Shown here in pieces: positions 53,480 to 63,976 of a stretch of 64,000 nt of DNA (position 1 is the stretch's first letter; the number at the start of each line of letters is the position of its first letter). The position numbers and the translations under genes were made by a program. The stretch covers positions 56,879,253 through 56,943,252 of the forward strand of contig NC_090281.1 of assembly GCF_037392515.1 (NCBI RefSeq). The letters run 5' to 3'. The notes below the pieces were generated by a model. That model was not told where the DNA came from and did not search any database. It was given only the letters and a program-made list of their open reading frames with translations. Source of the stretch: Haliotis asinina (Eukaryota > Mollusca > Gastropoda > Lepetellida > Haliotidae).

Positions 53480-53723
53480 CGTTCAAGTTTTGCTATTTTG
53501 AGCAGTAAATGAAAATTGTATTTAAGAAGAGGCGTGTGTTTACAGGTTGTCATCGTATTTCTCTCTGTATTTAATGATATCTTATTACAATTGGAAAGTC
53601 GATGTAAGAATAGGAAGACATGAGAGAAAAGCAGAAAAATGTTGTGTTATAAATGAAGCTGATGTAGAGCATGGAGACGATGTTTGTACATAAAGTACAT
53701 TACTGTGCAGTACTTCAAGAGAC

Positions 53724-53795
53724 GGCCCTGTGGCGCAACGGTAGTGCGTCTGACTCCAGATCAGAAGGTTGCGTGTTCAAATCACGTCGGGGTCA
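53724..53795 (+). tRNA. tRNA-Trp: tRNA-Trp(CCA) copy 170
   Basis: F3, U23, intact; next 318. Confidence 0.97.
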
Positions 53796-54041
53796 CATCA
53801 AAGTTTTGCTGTTTTGCTTAAATTATGAAAAACATGTATGTGTAGAAAGAGTAGTGTGTGGTGTCGCGTTGTCATCGTAGTTCTGTCTGTAATGAATGAT
53901 ATATAGCTACAATTTGAAAATGGAAGTCAGAAGATTAGGACATGAGAGAAAATGCATAAAGTATAGCAAAGTAAAGCCGATGTAGAGCATGGAGCAGATA
54001 ATTGTACTTAAAGTGCATTATAGTGCATTGGCTTATCAGAT

Positions 54042-54113
54042 GGCCCTGTGGCGCAACGGTAGCGCGTCTGACTCCAGATCAGAAGGTTGCGTGTTCAAAT
54101 CACGTCGGGGTCA
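54042..54113 (+). tRNA. tRNA-Trp: tRNA-Trp(CCA) copy 171
   Basis: F1, C23, intact; AAATGATG spacer variant; next 319. Confidence 0.97.
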
Positions 54114-54360
54114 CATCAAAGTTTTGCTGTTTTGCTTAAATGATGAAAAACATGTATGTGTAGAAAGAGTAGTGTGTGGTGTCGCGTTGTCATCGTAGTT
54201 CTGTCTGTAATGAATGATATATAGCTACAATTTGAAAATGGAAGTCAGAAGATTAGGATATGAGTAGAAAATGCATAAAGTATAGCAAAGTAAAGCCGAT
54301 GTAGAGCATGGAGCAGATAATTGTACTTAAAGTGCATTATAGTGCATTGGCTTATCAGAT

Positions 54361-54432
54361 GGCCCTGTGGCGCAACGGTAGTGCGTCTGACTCCAGATCA
54401 GAAGGTTGCGTGTTCAAATCACGTCGGGGTCA
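54361..54432 (+). tRNA. tRNA-Trp: tRNA-Trp(CCA) copy 172
   Basis: F1, U23, intact; chimeric A/B spacer (316). Confidence 0.97.
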
Positions 54433-54676
54433 CATCAAAGTTTTGCTATTTTGAGCAGTAAATGAAAATTGTATTTAAGAAGAGGCGTGTGTTTACAGGT
54501 TGTCATCGTATTTCTCTCTGTATTTAATGATGTCTTATTACAATTGGAAAGTCGATGTAAGAATAGGAAGACATGAGAGAAAAGCTGAAAAATGTTGTGT
54601 TATAAATGAAGCTGATGTAGAGCATGGATACGATGTTTGTACATAAAGTACATTACTGTGCAGTACCTTAAGAGAC

Positions 54677-54748
54677 GGCCCTGTCTCGCAACGGTAGCGC
54701 GTCTGACTCCAGATCAGAAGGTTGTGTGTTCAAATCACGTCGGGGTCA
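54677..54748 (+). tRNA. tRNA-Trp(CCA)-like copy 173, G9C G10U C50U (likely pseudogene)
   Basis: F3 variant, C23; same A-box break as 53090, 1587 bp upstream; next 319. Confidence 0.75.
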
Positions 54749-54995
54749 CATCAAAGTTTTGCTGTTTTGCTTAAATTATGAAAAACATGTATGTGTAGAA
54801 AGAGTAGTGTGTGGTGTCGCGTTGTCATCGTAGTTCTGTCTGTAATGAATGATATATAGCTACAATTTGAAAATGGAAGTCAGAAGATTAGGATATGAGT
54901 AGAAAATGCATAAAGTATAGCAAAGTAAAGCCGATGTAGAGGATGGAGCAGATAATTGTACTTAAAGTGCATTATAGTGCATTGGCTTATCAGAT

Positions 54996-55067
54996 GGCCC
55001 TGTGGCGCAACGGTAGTGCGTCTGACTCCAGATCAGAAGGTTGCGTGTTCAAATCACGTCGGGGTCA
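54996..55067 (+). tRNA. tRNA-Trp: tRNA-Trp(CCA) copy 174
   Basis: F1, U23, intact; next 321. Confidence 0.97.
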
Positions 55068-55316
55068 CATCAAAGTTTTGCTGTTTTGCTTAAATTATGA
55101 AAAACATGTATGTGTAGAAAGAGTAGTGTGTGGTGTCGCGTTGTCATCGTAGTTCTGTCTGTAATGAATGATATATATATATACAATTTGAAAATGGAAG
55201 TCAGAAGATTAGGATATGAGTAGAAAATGCATAAAGTATAGCAAAGTAAAGCCGATGTAGAGCATGGAGCAGATAATTGTACTTAAAGTGCATTATAGTG
55301 CATTGGCTTATCAGAT

Positions 55317-55388
55317 GGCCCTGTGGCGCAACGGTAGCGCGTCTGACTCCAGATCAGAAGGTTGCGTGTTCAAATCACGTCGGGGTCA
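55317..55388 (+). tRNA. tRNA-Trp: tRNA-Trp(CCA) copy 175
   Basis: F1, C23, intact; next 319. Confidence 0.97.
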
Positions 55389-55635
55389 CATCAAAGTTTT
55401 GTTGTTTTGCTTAAATTATGAAAAACATGTATGTGTAGAAAGAGTAGTGTGTGGTGTCGCGTTGTCATCGTAGTTCTGTCTGTAATGAATGATATATAGC
55501 TACAATTTGAAAATGGAAGTCAGAAGATTAGGATATGAGTAGAAAATGCATAAAGTATAGCAAAGTAAAGCCGATGTAGAGCATGGAGCAGATAATTGTA
55601 CTTAAAGTGCATTATAGTGCATTGGCTTATCAGAT

Positions 55636-55707
55636 GGCCCTGTGGCGCAACGGTAGTGCGTCTGACTCCAGATCAGAAGGTTGCGTGTTCAAATCACGTC
55701 GGGGTCA
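55636..55707 (+). tRNA. tRNA-Trp: tRNA-Trp(CCA) copy 176
   Basis: F1, U23, intact; B spacer. Confidence 0.97.
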
Positions 55708-55951
55708 CGTTCAAGTTTTGCTATTTTGAGCAGTAAATGAAAATTGTATTTAAGAAGAGGCGTGTGTTTACAGGTTGTCATCGTATTTCTCTCTGTATTT
55801 AATGATATCTTATTACAATTGGAAAGTCGATGTAAGAATAGGAAGACATGAGAGAAAAGCAGAAAAATGTTGTGTTATAAATGAAGCTGATGTAGAGCAT
55901 GGAGACGATGTTTGTACATAAAGTACATTACTGTGAAGTACTTCAAGAGAC

Positions 55952-56023
55952 GGCCCTGTGGCGCAACGGTAGTGCGTCTGACTCCAGATCAGAAGGTTGC
56001 GTGTTCAAATCACGTCGGGGTCA
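55952..56023 (+). tRNA. tRNA-Trp: tRNA-Trp(CCA) copy 177
   Basis: F3 with CTGTGAAGTAC, U23, intact; next 319. Confidence 0.97.
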
Positions 56024-56270
56024 CATCAAAGTTTTGCTGTTTTGCTTAAATTATGAAAAACATGTATGTGTAGAAAGAGTAGTGTGTGGTGTCGCGTTGT
56101 CATCGTAGTTCTGTCTGTAATGAATGATATATAGCTACAATTTGAAAATGGAAGTCAGAAGATTAGGATATGAGTAGAAAATGCATAAAGTATAGCAAAG
56201 TAAAGCCGATGTAGAGCATGGAGCAGATAATTGTACTTAAAGTGCATTATAGTGCATTGGCTTATCAGAT

Positions 56271-56342
56271 GGCCCTGTGGCGCAACGGTAACGCGTCTGA
56301 CTCCAGATCAGAAGGTTGCGTGTTCAAATCACGTCGGGGTCA
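56271..56342 (+). tRNA. tRNA-Trp: tRNA-Trp(CCA) copy 178, G22A
   Basis: F1, C23, C13/A22 mismatch; A spacer, next 319. Last gene of the first 5724-bp copy. Confidence 0.86.
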
Positions 56343-56589
56343 CATCAAAGTTTTGCTGTTTTGCTTAAATTATGAAAAACATGTATGTGTAGAAAGAGTA
56401 GTGTGTGGTGTCGCGTTGTCATCGTAGTTCTGTCTGTAATGAATGATATATAGCTACAATTTGAAAATGGAAGTCAGAAGATTAGGATATGAGTAGAAAA
56501 TGCATAAAGTATAGCAAAGTAAAGCCGATGTAGAGCATGGAGCAGATAATTGTACTTAAAGTGCATTATAGTGCATTGGCTTATCAGAT

Positions 56590-56661
56590 GGCCCTGTGGC
56601 GCAACGGTAGCGCGTCTGACTCCAGATCAGAAGGTTGCGTGTTCAAATCACGTCGGGGTCA
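56590..56661 (+). tRNA. tRNA-Trp: tRNA-Trp(CCA) copy 179
   Basis: F1, C23, intact; B spacer with AGAAATATG; duplicate of 50866. Confidence 0.97.
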
Positions 56662-56905
56662 CGTTCAAGTTTTGCTATTTTGAGCAGTAAATGAAAATTG
56701 TATTTAAGAAGAGGCGTGTGTTTACAGGTTGTCATCGTATTTCTCTCTGTATTTAATGATATCTTATTACAATTGGAAAGTCGATGTAAGAATAGGAAGA
56801 CATGAGAGAAAAGCAGAAATATGTTGTGTTATAAATGAAGCTGATGTAGAGCATGGAGACGATGTTTGTACATAAAGTACATTACTGTGCAGTACTTCAA
56901 GAGAC

Positions 56906-56977
56906 GGCCCTGTGGCGCAACGGTAGTGCGTCTGACTCCAGATCAGAAGGTTGCGTGTTCAAATCACATCGGGGTCA
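56906..56977 (+). tRNA. tRNA-Trp: tRNA-Trp(CCA) copy 180, G64A on F3
   Basis: F3, U23, C50/A64 mismatch; duplicate of 51182; next 321. Confidence 0.88.
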
Positions 56978-57226
56978 CATCAAAGTTTTGCTGTTTTGCT
57001 TAAATTATGAAAAACATGTATGTGTAGAAAGAGTAGTGTGTGGTGTCGCGTTGTCATCGTAGTTCTGTCTGTAATGAATGATATATATATATACAATTTG
57101 AAAATGGAAGTCAGAAGATTAGGATATGAGTAGAAAATGCATAAAGTATAGCAAAGTAAAGCCGATGTAGAGCATGGAGCAGATAATTGTACTTAAAGTG
57201 CATTATAGTGCATTGGCTTATCAGAT

Positions 57227-57298
57227 GGCCCTGTGGCGCAACGGTAGCGCGTCTGACTCCAGATCAGAAGGTTGCGTGTTCAAATCACGTCGGGGTCA
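57227..57298 (+). tRNA. tRNA-Trp: tRNA-Trp(CCA) copy 181
   Basis: F1, C23; ATCAAAATTTTG 3' variant; next 318. Confidence 0.97.
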
Positions 57299-57544
57299 CA
57301 TCAAAATTTTGCTGTTTTGCTTAAATTATGAAAAACATGTATGTGTAGAAAGAGTAGTGTGTGGTGTCGCGTTGTCATCGTAGTTCTGTCTGTAATGAAT
57401 GATATATAGCTACAATTTGAAAATGGAAGTCAGAAGATTAGGACATGAGAGAAAATGCATAAAGTATAGCAAAGTAAAGCCGATGTAGAGCATGGAGCAG
57501 ATAATTGTACTTAAAGTGCATTATAGTGCATTGGCTTATCAGAT

Positions 57545-57616
57545 GGCCCTGTGGCGCAACGGTAGCGCGTCTGACTCCAGATCAGAAGGTTGCGTGTTCA
57601 AATCACGTCGGGGTCA
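57545..57616 (+). tRNA. tRNA-Trp: tRNA-Trp(CCA) copy 182
   Basis: F1, C23, intact; B spacer with AGAAAGATG. Confidence 0.97.
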
Positions 57617-57860
57617 CGTTCAAGTTTTGCTATTTTGAGCAGTAAATGAAAATTGTATTTAAGAAGAGGCGTGTGTTTACAGGTTGTCATCGTATTTCTC
57701 TCTGTATTTAATGATATCTTATTACAATTGGAAAGTCGATGTAAGAATAGGAAGACATGAGAGAAAAGCAGAAAGATGTTGTGTTATAAATGAAGCTGAT
57801 GTAGAGCATGGAGACGATGTTTGTACATAAAGTACATTACTGTGCAGTACTTCAAGAGAC

Positions 57861-57932
57861 GGCCCTGTGGCGCAACGGTAGTGCGTCTGACTCCAGATCA
57901 GAAGGTTGCGTGTTCAAATCACGTCGGGGTCA
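57861..57932 (+). tRNA. tRNA-Trp: tRNA-Trp(CCA) copy 183
   Basis: F3, U23, intact; next 318. Confidence 0.97.
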
Positions 57933-58178
57933 CATCAAAGTTTTGCTGTTTTGCTTAAATTATGAAAAACATGTATGTGTAGAAAGAGTAGTGTGTGGTG
58001 TCGCGTTGTCATCGTAGTTCTGTCTGTAATGAATGATATATAGCTACAATTTGAAAATGGAAGTCAGAAGATTAGGACATGAGAGAAAATGCATAAAGTA
58101 TAGCAAAGTAAAGCCGATGTAGAGCATGGAGCAGATAATTGTACTTAAAGTGCATTATAGTGCATTGGCTTATCAGAT

Positions 58179-58250
58179 GGCCCTGTGGCGCAACGGTAGC
58201 GCGTCTGACTCCAGATCAGAAGGTTGCGTGTTCAAATCACGTCGGGGTCA
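58179..58250 (+). tRNA. tRNA-Trp: tRNA-Trp(CCA) copy 184
   Basis: F1, C23, intact; next 319. Confidence 0.97.
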
Positions 58251-58497
58251 CATCAAAGTTTTGCTGTTTTGCTTAAATTATGAAAAACATGTATGTGTAG
58301 AAAGAGTAGTGTGTGGTGTCGCGTTGTCATCGTAGTTCTGTCTGTAATGAATGATATATAGCTACAATTTGAAAATGGAAGTCAGAAGATTAGGATATGA
58401 GTAGAAAATGCATAAAGTATAGCAAAGTAAAGCCGATGTAGAGTATGGAGCAGATAATTGTACTTAAAGTGCATTATAGTGCATTGGCTTATCAGAT

Positions 58498-58569
58498 GGC
58501 CCTGTGGCGCAACGGTAACGCGTCTGACTCCAGATCAGAAGGTTGCGTGTTCAAATCACGTCGGGGTCA
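58498..58569 (+). tRNA. tRNA-Trp: tRNA-Trp(CCA) copy 185, G22A
   Basis: F1, C23, C13/A22 mismatch; chimeric spacer; duplicate of 52774. Confidence 0.86.
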
Positions 58570-58813
58570 CATCAAAGTTTTGCTATTTTGAGCAGTAAAT
58601 GAAAATTGTATTTAAGAAGAGGCGTGTGTTTACAGGTTGTCATCGTATTTCTCTCTGTATTTAATGATGTCTTATTACAATTGGAAAGTCGATGTAAGAA
58701 TAGGAAGACATGAGAGAAAAGCTGAAAAATGTTGTGTTATAAATGAAGCTGATGTAGAGCATGGATACGATGTTTGTACATAAAGTACATTACTGTGCAG
58801 TACCTTAAGAGAC

Positions 58814-58885
58814 GGCCCTGTCTCGCAACGGTAGCGCGTCTGACTCCAGATCAGAAGGTTGTGTGTTCAAATCACGTCGGGGTCA
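58814..58885 (+). tRNA. tRNA-Trp(CCA)-like copy 186, G9C G10U C50U (likely pseudogene)
   Basis: F3 variant, C23; duplicate of 53090; next 318. Confidence 0.75.
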
Positions 58886-59131
58886 CATCAAAGTTTTGCT
58901 GTTTTGCTTAAATTATGAAAAACATGTATGTGTAGAAAGAGTAGTGTGTGGTGTCGCGTTGTCATCGTAGTTCTGTCTGTAATGAATGATATATAGCTAC
59001 AATTTGAAAATGGAAGTCAGAAGATTAGGACATGAGAGAAAATGCATAAAGTATAGCAAAGTAAAGCCGATGTAGAGCATGGAGCAGATAATTGTACTTA
59101 AAGTGCATTATAGTGCATTGGCTTATCAGAT

Positions 59132-59203
59132 GGCCCTGTGGTGCAACGGTAGCGCGTCTGACTCCAGATCAGAAGGTTGCGTGTTCAAATCACGTCGGGG
59201 TCA
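59132..59203 (+). tRNA. tRNA-Trp: tRNA-Trp(CCA) copy 187, C11U
   Basis: F1, C23, U11:G24 wobble; duplicate of 53408; B spacer. Confidence 0.92.
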
Positions 59204-59447
59204 CGTTCAAGTTTTGCTATTTTGAGCAGTAAATGAAAATTGTATTTAAGAAGAGGCGTGTGTTTACAGGTTGTCATCGTATTTCTCTCTGTATTTAATG
59301 ATATCTTATTACAATTGGAAAGTCGATGTAAGAATAGGAAGACATGAGAGAAAAGCAGAAAAATGTTGTGTTATAAATGAAGCTGATGTAGAGCATGGAG
59401 ACGATGTTTGTACATAAAGTACATTACTGTGCAGTACTTCAAGAGAC

Positions 59448-59519
59448 GGCCCTGTGGCGCAACGGTAGTGCGTCTGACTCCAGATCAGAAGGTTGCGTGT
59501 TCAAATCACGTCGGGGTCA
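59448..59519 (+). tRNA. tRNA-Trp: tRNA-Trp(CCA) copy 188
   Basis: F3, U23, intact; next 318. Confidence 0.97.
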
Positions 59520-59765
59520 CATCAAAGTTTTGCTGTTTTGCTTAAATTATGAAAAACATGTATGTGTAGAAAGAGTAGTGTGTGGTGTCGCGTTGTCATC
59601 GTAGTTCTGTCTGTAATGAATGATATATAGCTACAATTTGAAAATGGAAGTCAGAAGATTAGGACATGAGAGAAAATGCATAAAGTATAGCAAAGTAAAG
59701 CCGATGTAGAGCATGGAGCAGATAATTGTACTTAAAGTGCATTATAGTGCATTGGCTTATCAGAT

Positions 59766-59837
59766 GGCCCTGTGGCGCAACGGTAGCGCGTCTGACTCCA
59801 GATCAGAAGGTTGCGTGTTCAAATCACGTCGGGGTCA
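59766..59837 (+). tRNA. tRNA-Trp: tRNA-Trp(CCA) copy 189
   Basis: F1, C23, intact; AAATGATG spacer variant as in 54042; next 319. Confidence 0.97.
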
Positions 59838-60084
59838 CATCAAAGTTTTGCTGTTTTGCTTAAATGATGAAAAACATGTATGTGTAGAAAGAGTAGTGTG
59901 TGGTGTCGCGTTGTCATCGTAGTTCTGTCTGTAATGAATGATATATAGCTACAATTTGAAAATGGAAGTCAGAAGATTAGGATATGAGTAGAAAATGCAT
60001 AAAGTATAGCAAAGTAAAGCCGATGTAGAGCATGGAGCAGATAATTGTACTTAAAGTGCATTATAGTGCATTGGCTTATCAGAT

Positions 60085-60156
60085 GGCCCTGTGGCGCAAC
60101 GGTAGTGCGTCTGACTCCAGATCAGAAGGTTGCGTGTTCAAATCACGTCGGGGTCA
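60085..60156 (+). tRNA. tRNA-Trp: tRNA-Trp(CCA) copy 190
   Basis: F1, U23, intact; chimeric spacer. Confidence 0.97.
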
Positions 60157-60400
60157 CATCAAAGTTTTGCTATTTTGAGCAGTAAATGAAAATTGTATTT
60201 AAGAAGAGGCGTGTGTTTACAGGTTGTCATCGTATTTCTCTCTGTATTTAATGATGTCTTATTACAATTGGAAAGTCGATGTAAGAATAGGAAGACATGA
60301 GAGAAAAGCTGAAAAATGTTGTGTTATAAATGAAGCTGATGTAGAGCATGGATACCATGTTTGTACATAAAGTACATTACTGTGCAGTACCTTAAGAGAC

Positions 60401-60472
60401 GGCCCTGTCTCGCAACGGTAGCGCGTCTGACTCCAGATCAGAAGGTTGTGTGTTCAAATCACGTCGGGGTCA
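60401..60472 (+). tRNA. tRNA-Trp(CCA)-like copy 191, G9C G10U C50U (likely pseudogene)
   Basis: F3 variant with private GATACCATG; 3' flank has the private GCTGGTTTGC, which shortens the second T run to three and so weakens the backup terminator. Next 319. Confidence 0.75.
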
Positions 60473-60719
60473 CATCAAAGTTTTGCTGGTTTGCTTAAAT
60501 TATGAAAAACATGTATGTGTAGAAAGAGTAGTGTGTGGTGTCGCGTTGTCATCGTAGTTCTGTCTGTAATGAATGATATATAGCTACAATTTGAAAATGG
60601 AAGTCAGAAGATTAGGATATGAGTAGAAAATGCATAAAGTATAGCAAAGTAAAGCCGATGTAGAGGATGGAGCAGATAATTGTACTTAAAGTGCATTATA
60701 GTGCATTGGCTTATCAGAT

Positions 60720-60791
60720 GGCCCTGTGGCGCAACGGTAGTGCGTCTGACTCCAGATCAGAAGGTTGCGTGTTCAAATCACGTCGGGGTCA
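60720..60791 (+). tRNA. tRNA-Trp: tRNA-Trp(CCA) copy 192
   Basis: F1, U23, intact; next 321. Confidence 0.97.
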
Positions 60792-61040
60792 CATCAAAGT
60801 TTTGCTGTTTTGCTTAAATTATGAAAAACATGTATGTGTAGAAAGAGTAGTGTGTGGTGTCGCGTTGTCATCGTAGTTCTGTCTGTAATGAATGATATAT
60901 ATATATACAATTTGAAAATGGAAGTCAGAAGATTAGGATATGAGTAGAAAATGCATAAAGTATAGCAAAGTAAAGCCGATGTAGAGCATGGAGCAGATAA
61001 TTGTACTTAAAGTGCATTATAGTGCATTGGCTTATCAGAT

Positions 61041-61112
61041 GGCCCTGTGGCGCAACGGTAGCGCGTCTGACTCCAGATCAGAAGGTTGCGTGTTCAAATC
61101 ACGTCGGGGTCA
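61041..61112 (+). tRNA. tRNA-Trp: tRNA-Trp(CCA) copy 193
   Basis: F1, C23, intact; next 319. Confidence 0.97.
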
Positions 61113-61359
61113 CATCAAAGTTTTGTTGTTTTGCTTAAATTATGAAAAACATGTATGTGTAGAAAGAGTAGTGTGTGGTGTCGCGTTGTCATCGTAGTTC
61201 TGTCTGTAATGAATGATATATAGCTACAATTTGAAAATGGAAGTCAGAAGATTAGGATATGAGTAGAAAATGCATAAAGTATAGCAAAGTAAAGCCGATG
61301 TAGAGCATGGAGCAGATAATTGTACTTAAAGTGCATTATAGTGCATTGGCTTATCAGAT

Positions 61360-61431
61360 GGCCCTGTGGCGCAACGGTAGTGCGTCTGACTCCAGATCAG
61401 AAGGTTGCGTGTTCAAATCACGTCGGGGTCA
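61360..61431 (+). tRNA. tRNA-Trp: tRNA-Trp(CCA) copy 194
   Basis: F1, U23, intact; B spacer. Confidence 0.97.
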
Positions 61432-61675
61432 CGTTCAAGTTTTGCTATTTTGAGCAGTAAATGAAAATTGTATTTAAGAAGAGGCGTGTGTTTACAGGTT
61501 GTCATCGTATTTCTCTCTGTATTTAATGATATCTTATTACAATTGGAAAGTCGATGTAAGAATAGGAAGACATGAGAGAAAAGCAGAAAAATGTTGTGTT
61601 ATAAATGAAGCTGATGTAGAGCATGGAGACGATGTTTGTACATAAAGTACATTACTGTGAAGTACTTCAAGAGAC

Positions 61676-61747
61676 GGCCCTGTGGCGCAACGGTAGTGCG
61701 TCTGACTCCAGATCAGAAGGTTGCGTGTTCAAATCACGTCGGGGTCA
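61676..61747 (+). tRNA. tRNA-Trp: tRNA-Trp(CCA) copy 195
   Basis: F3 with CTGTGAAGTAC, U23, intact; next 319. Confidence 0.97.
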
Positions 61748-61994
61748 CATCAAAGTTTTGCTGTTTTGCTTAAATTATGAAAAACATGTATGTGTAGAAA
61801 GAGTAGTGTGTGGTGTCGCGTTGTCATCGTAGTTCTGTCTGTAATGAATGATATATAGCTACAATTTGAAAATGGAAGTCAGAAGATTAGGATATGAGTA
61901 GAAAATGCATAAAGTATAGCAAAGTAAAGCCGATGTAGAGCATGGAGCAGATAATTGTACTTAAAGTGCATTATAGTGCATTGGCTTATCAGAT

Positions 61995-62066
61995 GGCCCT
62001 GTGGCGCAACGGTAACGCGTCTGACTCCAGATCAGAAGGTTGCGTGTTCAAATCACGTCGGGGTCA
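61995..62066 (+). tRNA. tRNA-Trp: tRNA-Trp(CCA) copy 196, G22A
   Basis: F1, C23, C13/A22 mismatch; duplicate of 56271; next 319. Confidence 0.86.
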
Positions 62067-62313
62067 CATCAAAGTTTTGCTGTTTTGCTTAAATTATGAA
62101 AAACATGTATGTGTAGAAAGAGTAGTGTGTGGTGTCGCGTTGTCATCGTAGTTCTGTCTGTAATGAATGATATATAGCTACAATTTGAAAATGGAAGTCA
62201 GAAGATTAGGATATGAGTAGAAAATGCATAAAGTATAGCAAAGTAAAGCCGATGTAGAGCATGGAGCAGATAATTGTACTTAAAGTGCATTATAGTGCAT
62301 TGGCTTATCAGAT

Positions 62314-62385
62314 GGCCCTGTGGCGCAACGGTAGTGCGTCTGACTCCAGATCAGAAGGTTGCGTGTTCAAATCACGTCGGGGTCA
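62314..62385 (+). tRNA. tRNA-Trp: tRNA-Trp(CCA) copy 197
   Basis: F1, U23, intact; chimeric spacer, here with AATGATATC in place of the AATGATGTC seen in other chimeras. Confidence 0.97.
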
Positions 62386-62629
62386 CATCAAAGTTTTGCT
62401 ATTTTGAGCAGTAAATGAAAATTGTATTTAAGAAGAGGCGTGTGTTTACAGGTTGTCATCGTATTTCTCTCTGTATTTAATGATATCTTATTACAATTGG
62501 AAAGTCGATGTAAGAATAGGAAGACATGAGAGAAAAGCTGAAAAATGTTGTGTTATAAATGAAGCTGATGTAGAGCATGGATACGATGTTTGTACATAAA
62601 GTACATTACTGTGCAGTACCTTAAGAGAC

Positions 62630-62701
62630 GGCCCTGTCTCGCAACGGTAGCGCGTCTGACTCCAGATCAGAAGGTTGCGTGTTCAAATCACGTCGGGGTC
62701 A
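62630..62701 (+). tRNA. tRNA-Trp(CCA)-like copy 198, G9C G10U (likely pseudogene)
   Basis: F3 variant, C23. Only member of this class keeping C50, so either the ancestral state before C50U or a converted copy. Next 319. Confidence 0.75.
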
Positions 62702-62948
62702 CATCAAAGTTTTGCTGTTTTGCTTAAATTATGAAAAACATGTATGTGTAGAAAGAGTAGTGTGTGGTGTCGCGTTGTCATCGTAGTTCTGTCTGTAATG
62801 AATGATATATAGCTACAATTTGAAAATGGAAGTCAGAAGATTAGGATATGAGTAGAAAATGCATAAAGTATAGCAAAGTAAAGCCGATGTAGAGGATGGA
62901 GCAGATAATTGTACTTAAAGTGCATTATAGTGCATTGGCTTATCAGAT

Positions 62949-63020
62949 GGCCCTTTGGCGCAACGGTAGTGCGTCTGACTCCAGATCAGAAGGTTGCGTG
63001 TTCAAATCACGTCGGGGTCA
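62949..63020 (+). tRNA. tRNA-Trp: tRNA-Trp(CCA) copy 199, G7U
   Basis: F1, U23. G7U faces C66 at the base of the acceptor stem; next 321. Confidence 0.88.
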
Positions 63021-63269
63021 CATCAAAGTTTTGCTGTTTTGCTTAAATTATGAAAAACATGTATGTGTAGAAAGAGTAGTGTGTGGTGTCGCGTTGTCAT
63101 CGTAGTTCTGTCTGTAATGAATGATATATATATATACAATTTGAAAATGGAAGTCAGAAGATTAGGATATGAGTAGAAAATGCATAAAGTATAGCAAAGT
63201 AAAGCCGATGTAGAGCATGGAGCAGATAATTGTACTTAAAGTGCATTATAGTGCATTGGCTTATCAGAT

Positions 63270-63341
63270 GGCCCTGTGGCGCAACGGTAGCGCGTCTGAC
63301 TCCAGATCAGAAGGTTGCGTGTTCAAATCACGTCGGGGTCA
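63270..63341 (+). tRNA. tRNA-Trp: tRNA-Trp(CCA) copy 200
   Basis: F1, C23, intact; next 319. Confidence 0.97.
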
Positions 63342-63588
63342 CATCAAAGTTTTGTTGTTTTGCTTAAATTATGAAAAACATGTATGTGTAGAAAGAGTAG
63401 TGTGTGGTGTCGCGTTGTCATCGTAGTTCTGTCTGTAATGAATGATATATAGCTACAATTTGAAAATGGAAGTCAGAAGATTAGGATATGAGTAGAAAAT
63501 GCATAAAGTATAGCAAAGTAAAGCCGATGTAGAGCATGGAGCAGATAATTGTACTTAAAGTGCATTATAGTGCATTGGCTTATCAGAT

Positions 63589-63660
63589 GGCCCTGTGGCG
63601 CAACGGTAACGCGTCTGACTCCAGATCAGAAGGTTGCGTGTTCAAATCACGTCGGGGTCA
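63589..63660 (+). tRNA. tRNA-Trp: tRNA-Trp(CCA) copy 201, G22A
   Basis: F1, C23, C13/A22 mismatch; chimeric spacer. Confidence 0.86.
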
Positions 63661-63904
63661 CATCAAAGTTTTGCTATTTTGAGCAGTAAATGAAAATTGT
63701 ATTTAAGAAGAGGCGTGTGTTTACAGGTTGTCATCGTATTTCTCTCTGTATTTAATGATGTCTTATTACAATTGGAAAGTCGATGTAAGAATAGGAAGAC
63801 ATGAGAGAAAAGCTGAAAAATGTTGTGTTATAAATGAAGCTGATGTAGAGCATGGATACGATGTTTGTACATAAAGTACATTACTGTGCAGTACCTTAAG
63901 AGAC

Positions 63905-63976
63905 GGCCCTGTCTCGCAACGGTAGCGCGTCTGACTCCAGATCAGAAGGTTGTGTGTTCAAATCACGTCGGGGTCA
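63905..63976 (+). tRNA. tRNA-Trp(CCA)-like copy 202, G9C G10U C50U (likely pseudogene)
   Basis: F3 variant, C23; the T4 terminators are the last thing before the window ends inside the next spacer. Confidence 0.75.

Larger units (their letters stand above)
50850..62310 (+). repeat. Tandem duplication, 5724-bp period (18 genes)
   Basis: Genes 50866-56271 repeat as 56590-61995, keeping order, spacing, the G9C/G10U, C11U and G22A alleles and the chimeric spacers. Private differences are few: GATACCATG at 60352 against GATACGATG, and GCTGGTTTGC near 60486. Recent duplication is the simplest reading. Confidence 0.88.
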
